Assembly (NCBI GenBank): GCA_945874895.1
Contig: CAMCIC010000006.1
Location: forward strand, 62,001-126,000
DNA length: 64,000 nt
Direction: 5' to 3'
Source of the DNA: Akkermansia muciniphila
GTDB taxonomy: Bacteria; Verrucomicrobiota; Verrucomicrobiia; Verrucomicrobiales; Akkermansiaceae
In this document: positions 53,935 to 63,982 of the stretch, in pieces
Numbering within the stretch: position 1 is the stretch's first letter
Layout: the number at the start of each line of letters is the position of its first letter
Notes under the pieces: generated by a model
What the model was told of the DNA's origin: nothing
What the model saw: the letters and a program-made list of their open reading frames with translations, nothing else
Database searches by the model: none
Translations under genes and position numbers: made by a program

Positions 53935-54471
53935 ATGCCTTGGAAAATCATCATTCTGATCGGACTTTTGCCGATGGCAGCGTATTGGCTGGGACGATAT
54001 GTGTTTTATCAAAAATCACAGCGTCGCTGGGGTGACCTTGATTGTCGACTTAGCGTGGAAGACTACGCAAGCAAGATCGCCTATCAGGGAAAAATCCCTC
54101 GTTCCCTTGCGGGGCGTCGGACGGCATCGGCCTTGGCGGAATTGTCCATGATGGCCTCCTATCAGGTCTTGCGTGTGGATCATCCGCAACCAGTGCGCAT
54201 TCGTCAGCGGGCCGATGCGTGGGCGCAGATCGTTGCTCCCTTCAGCATCATGATCGCGGTGTTTGCCATTTTGGTACATCGTCCAGCAGGGGTGAGCATC
54301 GCCATCGCCGTTCTCGCGAATGCTGGGGTGGCCGTGATGAAATTCACTTCTCGTGGTGTAGCCAAGCACGCAGCGGACCGTGCGCTGATCCTGCTGCGCA
54401 GCGCTCGTATCCCACGTGCGGAGGACGAACGTTCGATCGAGCATTGCATCCGTTCATTGACATGGCGTTGA
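53935..54471 (+). CDS. Small membrane protein of unknown function
   Basis: The start codon follows the flavoprotein stop with no gap. The 178-residue product has an N-terminal helix (about 4-20), a soluble part, two more hydrophobic helices (about 98-136) and a basic helical tail. The size, helix order and late RALILLRSARI segment faintly recall YugP-type zinc peptidases, but no HExxH motif is present. I do not recognise it with confidence. A CTTCAG/CTGAAG hairpin lies at 54479-54494 just after the stop, without a T-run. Confidence 0.65.
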   Translation: MPWKIIILIGLLPMAAYWLGRYVFYQKSQRRWGDLDCRLSVEDYASKIAYQGKIPRSLAGRRTASALAELSMMASYQVLRVDHPQPVRIRQRADAWAQIVAPFSIMIAVFAILVHRPAGVSIAIAVLANAGVAVMKFTSRGVAKHAADRALILLRSARIPRAEDERSIEHCIRSLTWR

Positions 54472-54724
54472 AAGGATACTTCAGATGACTGAAGAGAAAA
54501 ATGCGATCAGTGCTGCGGCGGGATGAAATTTTTCTTATTTGTAAATACGCCGATTTATCAATCATCAGCCCGCATTCCACCGCATTTTTTTCCGGTGCGA
54601 AGAGATTTTCTTGCGCGCCCATCGTTCTCGTCAGTTGACATTTGGAAGCAGTCCGATCAAAATTCCGCTCCCCACCGTGGAAAACTTGATTTTCCATCAT
54701 TCATCAACCAATAAAACCATTCCC

Positions 54725-56374
54725 GTGTTTTCCAACGAAGACTACATTTTGCAATTGCTCACCGAAGCTGGCATGGTCAGCGAGCAAACCGTTGACTCGG
54801 CACGCCAGTCGTCCGGTTCTGGTTCCGTCATCGAAAAACTCGTGCAGTCCGGCCAGATCACGGAGGAGGGGGTTGCAGGCTTGCTGGCATCCAGCAATGC
54901 TCTGGACTTTTTCGATCTCTCCCACGCATCCATAGCACCCGAGGTCGCGAATGCGATCACCGATGAATTGGCGCGGCGCTACAAAGCCATTCCCGTTTAC
55001 GATGATGGTTATGCCCTTACCGTAGCCATTGCGGATCCCTTTGATTTCGAGACTCTCGATGCCCTGCCGCACGTATTGTCGCGAGAATTAAACTTCGTCG
55101 TCGCCACACCATCGGCCATCGATTATGTGCTCAAAGCAGTCTATGGCTCAGCGGAAATGTCCACGCAGTCGGCCGATGATTCGATCGAGACCACCGAGGG
55201 AGATGCTCCTATCATCAAATTGGTGATCAACATGCTGGTCGAGGCCTTCAATCACCGCGCCTCCGACATTCACATCGAGCCCTTGGAAACCAGCGTCCGC
55301 ATACGATATCGCGTCGACGGCAGATTGATCGAGGTTGCCAATCACCCGAAAAAACTCCTGCCTGCCATCATCGCTCGTCTCAAGGTGATGAGCACCAGTA
55401 TGAGCATTGCGGAAAAGCGTCTTCCCCAAGACGGCCGCATCCAGATCAAGGTTGCGGGAAAAGAGGTGGACCTTCGTGTTTCCTCCGTGCCATCGAACCA
55501 CGGCGAGTCCATCGTCATGCGGATTCTCGACAAGTCGGGTCTTGTGCTGGGATTGCCAGAGTTGGGATTTTTCTCGGACGATCAGACAACCTTCGAGCGC
55601 TTGCTTTCACTGCCTGATGGCATCTTGCTGGTGACCGGCCCCACTGGTTCCGGAAAAACCACCACGCTCTATGGCTGCTTGAACGTAATCAACCGCCCAG
55701 ACAAAAAAATCATCACCGTGGAAGACCCAGTTGAGTATGAACTCGCTGGCATCAACCAAGTGATGGTCAAGGCGGATATCGGCATGACCTTCTCCAATGC
55801 CTTGCGTGCGATGTTGCGTCAGGCGCCGAACATCATCATGATCGGTGAGATTCGTGACGCGGAAACAGCCAACATTGCCATCAATGCCTCGCTCACAGGT
55901 CACTTGGTTTTCTCCACACTCCATACCAATGATGCTCCCTCTGCTGTGGCTCGTTTGGCCGATATCGGCATCAAGCGCTTCCTCATTGCCTCCGCCGTTC
56001 GCGCCGTGCTGGCCCAACGACTGGTGCGCAAACTCTGCCCCGCTTGCAAAACGGAAATGCCCATGACAGACAAAGAGCTGCGCGCCCTTCGCCTGGATGC
56101 ATCGCGCATGGCAGATGCCACCATTTACGGTCCCGCAGGATGCGAAAAATGCCGCAAGAAAGGATTCCGCGGCCGTATGGGCATCTTTGAGATTTTCGAA
56201 ATCGACGATGAGGTCCGCCATCTCATCAATGCGGACCTTTCCTCCTCCCAGTTGCGTAAAAGAGCCCGGGAAATGGGCATGCGTTCGATGCGTGAAGACG
56301 GAATCCGCAAGGTACTCGCCGGACTCACCACCGCCGAGGAGGTGATCCACGTCACCATGGCCGACTTCGATTGA
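54725..56374 (+). CDS. Type IV pilus/type II secretion assembly ATPase (first copy)
   Basis: No ATG fits well. I choose the GTG at 54725, because the protein from there (549 residues) aligns at its N terminus with the next ATPase; the frame is open to a TTG at 54611. The GspE_N domain is followed by the secretion ATPase core: the DIHIEP motif, Walker A GPTGSGKTTT (Lys311), VEDPVEYEL, the IGEIRDAETA Asp/Glu box and STLHTNDAPSA His box. A tetracysteine zinc site (CPACK and CEKC) is present. It powers pilus or pseudopilus assembly from the cytoplasm. It overlaps the upstream leader of the second copy and belongs to one operon. Confidence 0.88.
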   Translation: MFSNEDYILQLLTEAGMVSEQTVDSARQSSGSGSVIEKLVQSGQITEEGVAGLLASSNALDFFDLSHASIAPEVANAITDELARRYKAIPVYDDGYALTVAIADPFDFETLDALPHVLSRELNFVVATPSAIDYVLKAVYGSAEMSTQSADDSIETTEGDAPIIKLVINMLVEAFNHRASDIHIEPLETSVRIRYRVDGRLIEVANHPKKLLPAIIARLKVMSTSMSIAEKRLPQDGRIQIKVAGKEVDLRVSSVPSNHGESIVMRILDKSGLVLGLPELGFFSDDQTTFERLLSLPDGILLVTGPTGSGKTTTLYGCLNVINRPDKKIITVEDPVEYELAGINQVMVKADIGMTFSNALRAMLRQAPNIIMIGEIRDAETANIAINASLTGHLVFSTLHTNDAPSAVARLADIGIKRFLIASAVRAVLAQRLVRKLCPACKTEMPMTDKELRALRLDASRMADATIYGPAGCEKCRKKGFRGRMGIFEIFEIDDEVRHLINADLSSSQLRKRAREMGMRSMREDGIRKVLAGLTTAEEVIHVTMADFD

Positions 56375-56418
56375 TCATCCTTCCAGAATTTTTACTCGTC
56401 TTAAAAAAACTTTATATC

Positions 56419-58092
56419 ATGGACAACCAACAGGTTCTCGACCTTTTCATCAATCGCGGCATGATCGATCATGCCCTGGCGAACGATATTCTCGCGGAAA
56501 TCGATCACAGCGGCAAGGAGATCGGAGAAATTCTCGCCGATTATCAGGTCATTCATCATCGCGACGACATCTGGCCTATGGTGGCTGCGGAACTCTCCAC
56601 GGAGTTGGTCGATTTAACCGGCTGGTCGCCATCCTTTGAAGTGCTCGCCATGCTGCCTGCTGGCTTGGCCCGCTTGCATGGCGCGCTGCCCATCGCGGTC
56701 ACCAACGAGGGCTTGCAAGTGTGCCTCGTAGATCCTCTCAATCCACAAACCGTCGAGGACCTGCGCTTTGCCATCGGTCGCGATATCCAAGTTCTGGTGG
56801 CTCCGGACTACATCGTGGAAGACCGGATCAGCCAAGTATACGGTGGCGACGGCAAGGCCATGGAGGACATTCTCGGCCAGTTGGAATTTGGCGGTGACGC
56901 TGATCCGAGCGCCATGGATGTCGAGGCCGAGGCGAATTCCGCACCCATCATCCGCTACGTCGATCTCGTGCTCTATCAGGCGATTAAGGAAAAGGCCTCG
57001 GACATTCACTTTGAGCCTTTCGAAAAAGAGTTCAAGATTCGTTACCGCATCGATGGAGCACTTTACGAGATGGCTCCGCCTCCGGTTCATCTGGCGCTTC
57101 CCATCATTTCCCGCGTCAAGGTGATGTCGAACATGAACATCGCCGAGCGACGCATCCCGCAGGACGGTCGTATCGTCAAGCAGTTTGGTGACAAACAGGT
57201 GGACATGCGCGTATCCTCGCTGCCCACGCAGTATGGCGAATCCGTGGTGCTCCGCGTGCTCGACCGCTCGTCGGTCAATCTTTCTCTCGAAAACCTGGGA
57301 TTGCCGCCGCACATTTACGAATACATCGGTGAAACGATTGAGAAGCCAAACGGCATTTTCATCGTCACCGGTCCTACCGGTGCAGGGAAGACCACGACAC
57401 TTTACGCCGCGCTACGTCGCATCAATACGATTGATTCGAAATTGCTCACGGCCGAAGACCCCGTCGAGTATGACATCGATGGCATCGTGCAAATTCCCGT
57501 GCAAGAGAGCATCGGCCTCGATTTCCCGCGCATCCTCCGCGCATTTTTGCGTCAGGATCCGGATCGTATTATGATCGGGGAGATGCGTGACATCGATACC
57601 GCCCAGATCGCCATTCAAGCAGCGCTCACGGGGCACTTGGTGTTGTCCACCTTGCACACGAACGATGCTCCCGGCGCGGTGACGCGTTTGATCGACATGG
57701 GCTGCGAGCCCTTCTTGGTCGCGGCCTCGCTCGAAGGGGTGCTCGCGCAGCGTCTCGTGAGGACGATCTGCAAAGATTGCAAATCTCCTTACGAACCCAA
57801 CGAGGCGATTCTCACCCAACTCGGGGTCTCTTCGCATGAGATCGGCGACAAGAGTTTCTACACCGGTCGTGGCTGTGATTCCTGCGGACAATCCGGCTAC
57901 CGCGGCCGTCAGGGACTCTATGAGTTGCTCGACATTACCGATCCCATTCGCGATCTGATCATCGAGCGTGCCCCATCTGTGGTCATTAAGCAAAAAGCGG
58001 TGGAGCTGGGTATGCAAACGCTGCGTGAGGATGGCCTCCGCAACATTTATTTGGGTAACACGACCATTGAGGAAGTGCTCAAGTATACCTAA
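56419..58092 (+). CDS. Type IV pilus/type II secretion assembly ATPase (second copy)
   Basis: I start at 56419 (MDNQQVLDLF), 45 bp after the first ATPase; the open frame from 56371 overlaps that gene. The 557-residue product is a paralogue of the first: GspE_N domain, DIHFEP, Walker A GPTGAGKTTT (Lys324), AEDPVEYDI, IGEMRDIDTA, STLHTNDAPGA, and a tetracysteine site (CKDC and CDSC). Both copies have the long N-terminal domain of assembly ATPases rather than the short PilT retraction form. Two such genes in tandem suggest a hetero-oligomer or two machines sharing one PilC. Confidence 0.9.
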   Translation: MDNQQVLDLFINRGMIDHALANDILAEIDHSGKEIGEILADYQVIHHRDDIWPMVAAELSTELVDLTGWSPSFEVLAMLPAGLARLHGALPIAVTNEGLQVCLVDPLNPQTVEDLRFAIGRDIQVLVAPDYIVEDRISQVYGGDGKAMEDILGQLEFGGDADPSAMDVEAEANSAPIIRYVDLVLYQAIKEKASDIHFEPFEKEFKIRYRIDGALYEMAPPPVHLALPIISRVKVMSNMNIAERRIPQDGRIVKQFGDKQVDMRVSSLPTQYGESVVLRVLDRSSVNLSLENLGLPPHIYEYIGETIEKPNGIFIVTGPTGAGKTTTLYAALRRINTIDSKLLTAEDPVEYDIDGIVQIPVQESIGLDFPRILRAFLRQDPDRIMIGEMRDIDTAQIAIQAALTGHLVLSTLHTNDAPGAVTRLIDMGCEPFLVAASLEGVLAQRLVRTICKDCKSPYEPNEAILTQLGVSSHEIGDKSFYTGRGCDSCGQSGYRGRQGLYELLDITDPIRDLIIERAPSVVIKQKAVELGMQTLREDGLRNIYLGNTTIEEVLKYT

Positions 58093-58200
58093 CAACCGCT
58101 TGTCAAAAAATCCTACCTTGCAAAAAAATTCATCGCCAATCCTCTAACTTTTGTTTTAACTCGCTCTGACTTCGAATCACGATAAACCCGTTGCCCCATC

Positions 58201-59472
58201 ATGCCGAATTTCCAATACATTGCCATGGATGCCAAAGGTGAACAGACCTCTGGCACAATCGAAGCTTCCAATGAGTCCGACGCTCTTGCCAAGCTGCGCC
58301 AAAACGGGCTCTATCCCACCCAGATTGCCGCAACCGGACAGCCAGCCAAAAAAGGTGCGAAAAAAACCACTGCCGGCAAAGCAGCTCCAAAAGCAAAAAC
58401 CGGTGGCCGCATCAAGCCCAAGGTGCTGATGATTTTCACTCGTCAGTTGGCCACTCTGATTGACTCCGGTCTGCCCTTGCTGCGCGGTCTTAACGTATTG
58501 GGCAAGCAGGAGCCGAATCCGGTTTTGAAAAGCACCATCGACGCTCTGGGGGACTCGGTGCAGGGCGGTTCTACTTTCTCTGAATCTCTCGCCCAGCATC
58601 CCAAGATTTTCAATAAGCTCTATGTCAATATGGTGAAAGCCGGTGAGCTGGGTGGTGTGCTGGAAGTGGTGCTCAACCGTCTGGCTGAATACCAAGAGAA
58701 AGCCCACAAGCTGAAAAACAAGATTGTTTCCGCCATGGTCTATCCAGTGATCGTGATGTTCATCGCTGTTTCGATCTTGCTGTTCTTGATGGTGTTCATC
58801 GTGCCAAAATTCAAGGACATGTTCTCAGAAATGGGTGACGCAGAACTACCGCTGATTTCCAAAGTGGTCTTCGGCTTCTCCGATTTCCTGATCAAGCCCT
58901 CCATCTGGATCATTCCCAACATCGTCTGGATTCTCTTGGCTTTCACGGGCATCTATCTAGGATTCGCATCTTGGGGCCGCACGCCGAAAGGACGCAATTT
59001 CCTCGATGCCCTCAAGCTGAAGCTGCCGATTTTCGGAGACATTCAGCGCAAGAGTGCCGTGTCGCGCTTCTCCCGCACATTGGGAACCTTGGTGACTTCG
59101 GGTGTGCCGATTCTGCAAGCCCTCAATATTACCAAAGAAACCGCAGGCAATGTGGTCATTTCACAAGCCATCGGCCAGGTGCATGAGGCGGTCAAAGAGG
59201 GGGAATCGATCGTGACTCCTCTCCAGGCCTCCGGTGTATTCCCAAGCATGGTAATCTCCATGGTGGACGTCGGCGAAGAAACCGGTCAACTTCCCGAAAT
59301 GTTGCTGAAAATCGCTGACGTGTATGACGATGAGGTCGACAATGCGGTTACCGCTCTCACCAGCATCCTCGAGCCTATCATGATTGTGTTCCTCGCCTTG
59401 GTCGTTGGCTCGGTCGTGTTCGCTCTATTCCTGCCGCTCATCAAGATCATCAACCAAATGGGCCAGCAGTAA
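58201..59472 (+). CDS. PilC/GspF-like inner-membrane platform protein
   Basis: The 423-residue protein has the classical layout: an N-terminal PilN-interacting FxYxAxDxxG start (FQYIAMDAKGE), a Lys/Ala-rich linker (about 48-75), and two T2SSF repeats (about 78-200 and 280-400), each followed by membrane helices. It anchors the assembly ATPase at the inner membrane. It lies 108 bp after the second ATPase and 28 bp before the pilin gene, consistent with one operon. Confidence 0.93.
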   Translation: MPNFQYIAMDAKGEQTSGTIEASNESDALAKLRQNGLYPTQIAATGQPAKKGAKKTTAGKAAPKAKTGGRIKPKVLMIFTRQLATLIDSGLPLLRGLNVLGKQEPNPVLKSTIDALGDSVQGGSTFSESLAQHPKIFNKLYVNMVKAGELGGVLEVVLNRLAEYQEKAHKLKNKIVSAMVYPVIVMFIAVSILLFLMVFIVPKFKDMFSEMGDAELPLISKVVFGFSDFLIKPSIWIIPNIVWILLAFTGIYLGFASWGRTPKGRNFLDALKLKLPIFGDIQRKSAVSRFSRTLGTLVTSGVPILQALNITKETAGNVVISQAIGQVHEAVKEGESIVTPLQASGVFPSMVISMVDVGEETGQLPEMLLKIADVYDDEVDNAVTALTSILEPIMIVFLALVVGSVVFALFLPLIKIINQMGQQ

Positions 59473-59500
59473 TGCGGCCCTCGGTCAACCACTCGAAGTT

Positions 59501-60085
59501 ATGAATGTCTCGTTGTCGTCCTCGTCCCGGAGTCGCGGTTTTTCGCTCATGGAATTGTTGGTGGTGATCACCATCATCGTGATCCTCGCCGCCCTGACCA
59601 TGGGTGGTCTGGGATACATGCAGCGCAATCAGGCGGTGCAGAAATGCAAGGCCCAAATCGGTATGCTCTCCTCTGGTCTGGAGGAATACAAATTGGACTT
59701 CGGTCGCTATCCAGTGGCTAATGACACGGGTGCCGCTGGTGATCAAGGTTCGAACGTGTTGTTTCTCGCCCTGTATTGGGACAGTGACAGCAACGCTGCG
59801 GGTGTAGGGGCCGACCCGAACCAGCGCATTTACCTTGCCGAGTTGGACCCCTCCAGCAACAAGCAAGGCTGGAGCAGCAACTCGATGGCTTCTGCACAGA
59901 ATACCATCCGCGACCCATGGGGGCAAAATTACCGATATCGCTCGGGTGTGAATGCCACTGGTGCAGTCAACACGGATTGCAGAAATCCGGACTTCGATTT
60001 GTGGTCCTTGGGTCCTGATAGCATGAGTGGCAACAGTGCTGGCACGGATTCCCAGGCTCAGGACAACATCTCGAACTGGAAGTAA
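59501..60085 (+). CDS. GspG/PilA-like major pseudopilin
   Basis: The ATG at 59501 gives a 194-residue protein with a short Ser/Arg leader and a strong prepilin motif, RGFSLMELLVVITIIVILAAL (cleavage after Gly13, Glu18 at +5). The globular domain has KCKAQIGMLSSGLEEYKLDFGRYP and a late FDLWSLGPDSMSG, the Ca2+-loop region of GspG. It may be the major pseudopilin of a type II-like secretion system. Peptidase PilD, secretin and other Gsp genes are not in the window. Confidence 0.9.
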   Translation: MNVSLSSSSRSRGFSLMELLVVITIIVILAALTMGGLGYMQRNQAVQKCKAQIGMLSSGLEEYKLDFGRYPVANDTGAAGDQGSNVLFLALYWDSDSNAAGVGADPNQRIYLAELDPSSNKQGWSSNSMASAQNTIRDPWGQNYRYRSGVNATGAVNTDCRNPDFDLWSLGPDSMSGNSAGTDSQAQDNISNWK

Positions 60086-60093
60086 GGGCAATG

Positions 60094-60112
60094 CGGTGAG
60101 ACTCGCCGTTTT
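60094..60112 (+). terminator. Probable intrinsic terminator after the pilin gene
   Basis: A 6-bp stem with one G-U pair (60094-60108) is followed by TTTT (60109-60112), 9 bp past the pilin stop. The stem is short, so this is moderate evidence. Confidence 0.5.
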
Positions 60113-60178
60113 GACAGGAATCATTTGGCAAATGCGCATCTACCGAGAGGTATAGCACTGCGGTGCTTGGCGAAACGT

Positions 60179-60937
60179 TCAGCCAAAACTTCCGGTGATG
60201 TATTGCTCAGTTTGTTTCTCCGTAGGGTGGGAGAAAAGGGCGGTAGTGTCCCCAAATTCGATCACTTTTCCCTGATGCATGAAAGCGGTCTTGTCCGAGC
60301 AACGGCTCGCTTGGGCCATATTGTGGGTTACGATGACGATGGTGAAACTTTTTTTCAAACCTTGAATCAGTTGTTCGATTTTCAGAGTGGCGAGCGGATC
60401 AAGAGCACCGCAAGGTTCGTCCATGAGAAGAATTTCCGGGCGATTGGCGATCGCGCGGGCGATGCAGAGGCGCTGCTGTTGCCCCACAGAGAGCCCAAGA
60501 GCACTGTCTTGCAGTCGGTCCTTCACGTCCTCCCATAGCGCTGCATCGCGGAGCGAAGTCTCTACAATCTCATTGAGCTTCGCCTTGTCCTTGATGCCAG
60601 CAATTCGGGAACTGTAAGCGACATTTTCGAAAATCGATTTGGGGAAGGGATTGTATTTTTGGAATACCATGCCGACGTGGCGTCGCAGTTGCAGCAAGTC
60701 GATGTCGGGCCGCATGATATCGATGCCGTGAATTTTGATCGATCCCGAAGTAACTCGCGCATCACTGCTGCGGTCATTGATGCGATTGAGGCAGCGCAGC
60801 AAGGTCGATTTACCGCAACCGGATGGTCCGATGAGGGCGGTGACCTGGAGCGCGGGGATATTCATGGAAACATCAAACAGCACTTGTTGGGTGCCGTAGC
60901 AGAAATCCAAGTGTTCGATCTGAATGGCGTGATTCAT
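60179..60937 (-). CDS. pstB: Phosphate ABC transporter ATP-binding protein
   Basis: The ATG at 60937 gives a 252-residue PstB of normal size; the open frame continues to 61165 inside pstA and is not used. Walker [12 protein letters not shown], signature LSVGQQQRL (a Val in the third position), Walker B LLMDEP and the H-loop THNM are all present, as are the PstB-specific CLNRIND and [11 protein letters not shown] segments. It drives phosphate uptake through PstC and PstA, encoded just upstream. An AGCAC/GTGCT hairpin beyond the stop (60154-60167) lacks a T-run. Confidence 0.95.
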   Translation of the reverse strand: MNHAIQIEHLDFCYGTQQVLFDVSMNIPALQVTALIGPSGCGKSTLLRCLNRINDRSSDARVTSGSIKIHGIDIMRPDIDLLQLRRHVGMVFQKYNPFPKSIFENVAYSSRIAGIKDKAKLNEIVETSLRDAALWEDVKDRLQDSALGLSVGQQQRLCIARAIANRPEILLMDEPCGALDPLATLKIEQLIQGLKKSFTIVIVTHNMAQASRCSDKTAFMHQGKVIEFGDTTALFSHPTEKQTEQYITGSFG

Positions 60938-60951
60938 GGAGAGAGAAGGAG

Positions 60952-62079
60952 TCACCACTGGAGTTTTGCGCGCATTTTGGAGCGCAAATACATGGAGCCG
61001 AAAGACATCATGGCGACCAGTAGCAGGAACACAAAGACCGAACCGAACTGGGCCCGCTGAGTGTATTCTGAGTTGGGGATGCGAGCGGCGAGGGTGTAAA
61101 TGTGATAGGGAAGTGCTTGTACTTGGGACGACAGGACTTCCAAGGGATGACGAATGCCTTCCCAAGGCAATTCATCCTTTGCTGCTACGGCGGCGGTGAA
61201 CATGATGGGCGCTGTTTCTCCAGCAACGCGGGTGATGGCGAGCAAGGATGAAGTGAGAATGCCGGGCACTGAGTAAGGTAAGACACTGGTGCGGATGGTT
61301 TGCCAGCGGGTGGCTCCAAGGGCCGATGAAGCATCGCGGAAACCTTGGGGTACGGATTTCAGTGCTTCTTCCGCAGCGGTGATGATTACCGGGAGAATCA
61401 TGCAGGCGAGAGTGGCGCATCCAGCCAGTAGCGAGGAATTCCAGCCCTGGAAGCTGAAGAAATAATCGGTCCCGGGCAATGGGATCGCCAGCAGCGAGCG
61501 GCTGGCTGGATCTTCGGTGATGATAGGAACGGCGAGCACGAAAACAGAGAATCCGAACAACCCGAAAACGATCGAGGGGACTCCCGCGAGATTCAAAATG
61601 GCCACGCGCACCGCGCGGATAAAGGGGCTATCCTTGGCGTATTCCGATAGATAGATCGCCGCGCTCACTCCGAAAAAAAGCGCAATCAGGATGGAGCCCG
61701 TCGTCAGCAACAGCGTTCCTGCGATGGGACCGATGATGCCGCCACCGGAATAAGAAAAGCTCTGGTGATTGTATACGGAATCTTCTCCCTTCTCTTTGAC
61801 ATAGGCCATGAATTCCGTGGCAGCCAATTGCAGTCGCTCGCCCTGAGCGGTATCGAACACGTGCAAAGTCTCGTTTTTATCCAACAGGAATGACAGATTG
61901 AGATACGGTGCCTTGCTAGAAAAAAGGGTGGGTGCCCCATCCCAGCAAATTTTGGCAAAGATCAAGATGGCGACGAATACGACGAGGTAAGTCAGGCCGC
62001 CAAAGAGCGACCGAATGGCAAGGTCCGCGCGTCTGTGTCGCGTAGAGCCCTTGCGAATCAGCATTTCCTCAGAAATCAT
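60952..62079 (-). CDS. pstA: Phosphate ABC transporter permease PstA
   Basis: I start at 62079 ([10 protein letters not shown]), one base after the pstC stop; a start at 62136 would overlap pstC. The 375-residue permease has six helices and the EAA loop ([27 protein letters not shown]) that contacts PstB. Between the first and second helices there is an extra segment of about 70 residues (about 45-113) compared with the usual PstA of about 290. Part of the pstC-pstA-pstB operon. Confidence 0.94.
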   Translation of the reverse strand: MISEEMLIRKGSTRHRRADLAIRSLFGGLTYLVVFVAILIFAKICWDGAPTLFSSKAPYLNLSFLLDKNETLHVFDTAQGERLQLAATEFMAYVKEKGEDSVYNHQSFSYSGGGIIGPIAGTLLLTTGSILIALFFGVSAAIYLSEYAKDSPFIRAVRVAILNLAGVPSIVFGLFGFSVFVLAVPIITEDPASRSLLAIPLPGTDYFFSFQGWNSSLLAGCATLACMILPVIITAAEEALKSVPQGFRDASSALGATRWQTIRTSVLPYSVPGILTSSLLAITRVAGETAPIMFTAAVAAKDELPWEGIRHPLEVLSSQVQALPYHIYTLAARIPNSEYTQRAQFGSVFVFLLLVAMMSFGSMYLRSKMRAKLQW

Positions 62080-62080
62080 G

Positions 62081-63982
62081 TTAGTGCTTGATGTTGCGGG
62101 TGAAGTGACGTGCGGTGGAATTGATTCCCATGACAATGGCGAAGAGCAGCATGGCTACCATGAAGAGAGCGCGGTAGTGAACGCTGCCAGCGGGCACTTC
62201 TCCCAATTCTTGGGCGATGATCCCCGTCATGGTATGCACAGGTTGGAAGAAGGCACCGATTCCCGCCGTGAAGTCTGGGATGTTGATGCGATTTCCCGCT
62301 ACCAGCAACACGACCATGGTTTCGCCGATGACGCGACCGAATCCTAGCAGAACTGCGGCGAGGATACCAGAGAATGCAGCTGGCACGACCACGCCAAAGG
62401 TGGTTTGCAACTTGGTGGCACCCAGCGCTTCAGAGGCCTCGGCATAGGCCGATGGTACATGATGGAGGGCATCCTCTGCTAGGGAAAAAATGGTGGGCAT
62501 GCTCATGAGAGCCAATAAGCAGCCCGCCGTGAAAATATTGAGGCGTTCCTCGATGGGAAAGCCAGGCATCCATGACAAAAAGGGCATGGTGGAGAGTTCG
62601 CGCAATGGCTCGCCGATGATGAAAATGCCGATGAATCCGAGAACCACCGAAGGGATCGCTTGAATAAATTCGATCACCGGCTTGATGATTTTTTTTTCCC
62701 GCTTGCTGGCAAATTGATTGGTATAGATCGCGGCACCTATGCCCATGGGAATGGCGATGGTGAGGGCGACGATCCCAATCATTAGGGAGCCAATCAGCAG
62801 GGGAAGTATGCCGTAAAAATCTTGCCATTCTCCGCCCGTAAGCCAGCGCTTGTCAGTGAGAAACGAGATCACGGCATCGCTGAGCGGAACGGGCCGAGAA
62901 GCATCCCATGCTCTCAATCTTTCCGGCGTGGTCTCGAGTTCGCTCAGATAGACGGGCATGGCTTTTCCGATCGCGAGCTGGAGTTTCCTCGCCTCCGCTT
63001 GCTGGTAGTCGAATGACAAGTCAGCCTGCATCGCGCTCAGGACATCTCTCAAGTGCTTGTGAGCCTGCTCACATTCGGCTTTTTTTTCCATGAGTGCGGC
63101 GGTGATGGGATGAATATCCGTCACGACAACCACTTTTTTTTCGGCTTCTTTTAACAATTTTTCCCGTTCAGCCGGATTTTTGTTTTCCGCTGCCGCTTCC
63201 AGCAATGTAGCACGATCGCGCTCGAGCCGATCCGCTTTTGCCAGTGCTTGCTGGGACGCTTTGACCTTGGCTGTGAGATCATCCACGATGCGGCTTACGA
63301 TATGGCCAGCCTCTTCGAAAGCGTCAATCCTCGCTCTCGCCTGACGCAAAGGTTGCGCATAGGTTTCTCTTGCGATCGCGTATTCATCGGCAAGTTGAGC
63401 GGCAAGAGCGGGAACCTTGTCATTTTCGATTTCTCGCGAGAGCAGATCATCGATGATACTGCGACGCTCATCCGCACTCAGGCTGGGGGTGGGCGGAAGC
63501 ATCGATACCGCTTTAGGGAGCAGTTCTTGGTAGCGCTCTTTGATGCGTTTCATCACTTCCTGCGTGACGGACCCTTTTTTCACCACAGCTAAGTAGGAAT
63601 CGCGGGGGGGAGCTGTGAAATCCTCGAAGTCCGCCACCAGTGACATCGACTCAGTGGTGCGCCGCAATTCGCGATCCGCCCGGCCGTTGATTTCGGCGTA
63701 GTAAGCGCGATTGAATAAAGAGGCGAGTTGTTCGTGGGAAGATTGATTGACTCGTGAAAGATCGACAAATTCCATGCCGGATAGTCGATAGATTTCCAGT
63801 TCTCGACGGTAGCCAGGGAAAAATCCCAGTCCCTCTTTGAGCAAGAATGCAATGATGAGCAGCAGGATCACCAGCGTAAGTCCTGCGTTGGAGGCGAAAA
63901 AGTAGCGGATCAGCCGATCGGCAGAAAAGCCCCTGCGCAGCAGTGTGGTCGGAGGAGTCTCAGCTGGGGACAAGTCGGGCAT
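62081..63982 (-). CDS. pstC: Phosphate ABC transporter permease PstC with giant extracytoplasmic loop
   Basis: The 633-residue product is about twice the usual PstC length (about 300-330). The C-terminal half (about 392-633) is a standard permease with the EAA loop (EASEALGATKLQTTFGVVVPA). After the first helix (about 30-55) comes an insert of about 335 residues, largely helical and probably coiled-coil (about 140-345; many Ala/Glu/Arg/Lys), predicted to lie in the periplasm. The frame is intact. It is the first gene of the operon in the window; the start of its promoter region is cut off at 64000, so any phosphate-box or PstS gene is out of view. Confidence 0.92.
   Translation of the reverse strand: MPDLSPAETPPTTLLRRGFSADRLIRYFFASNAGLTLVILLLIIAFLLKEGLGFFPGYRRELEIYRLSGMEFVDLSRVNQSSHEQLASLFNRAYYAEINGRADRELRRTTESMSLVADFEDFTAPPRDSYLAVVKKGSVTQEVMKRIKERYQELLPKAVSMLPPTPSLSADERRSIIDDLLSREIENDKVPALAAQLADEYAIARETYAQPLRQARARIDAFEEAGHIVSRIVDDLTAKVKASQQALAKADRLERDRATLLEAAAENKNPAEREKLLKEAEKKVVVVTDIHPITAALMEKKAECEQAHKHLRDVLSAMQADLSFDYQQAEARKLQLAIGKAMPVYLSELETTPERLRAWDASRPVPLSDAVISFLTDKRWLTGGEWQDFYGILPLLIGSLMIGIVALTIAIPMGIGAAIYTNQFASKREKKIIKPVIEFIQAIPSVVLGFIGIFIIGEPLRELSTMPFLSWMPGFPIEERLNIFTAGCLLALMSMPTIFSLAEDALHHVPSAYAEASEALGATKLQTTFGVVVPAAFSGILAAVLLGFGRVIGETMVVLLVAGNRINIPDFTAGIGAFFQPVHTMTGIIAQELGEVPAGSVHYRALFMVAMLLFAIVMGINSTARHFTRNIKH

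Noticed and set aside
60154-60167. AGCAC/GTGCT hairpin after pstB as a terminator
   Set aside because: The stem is only 5 bp and no T-run follows on the minus strand.
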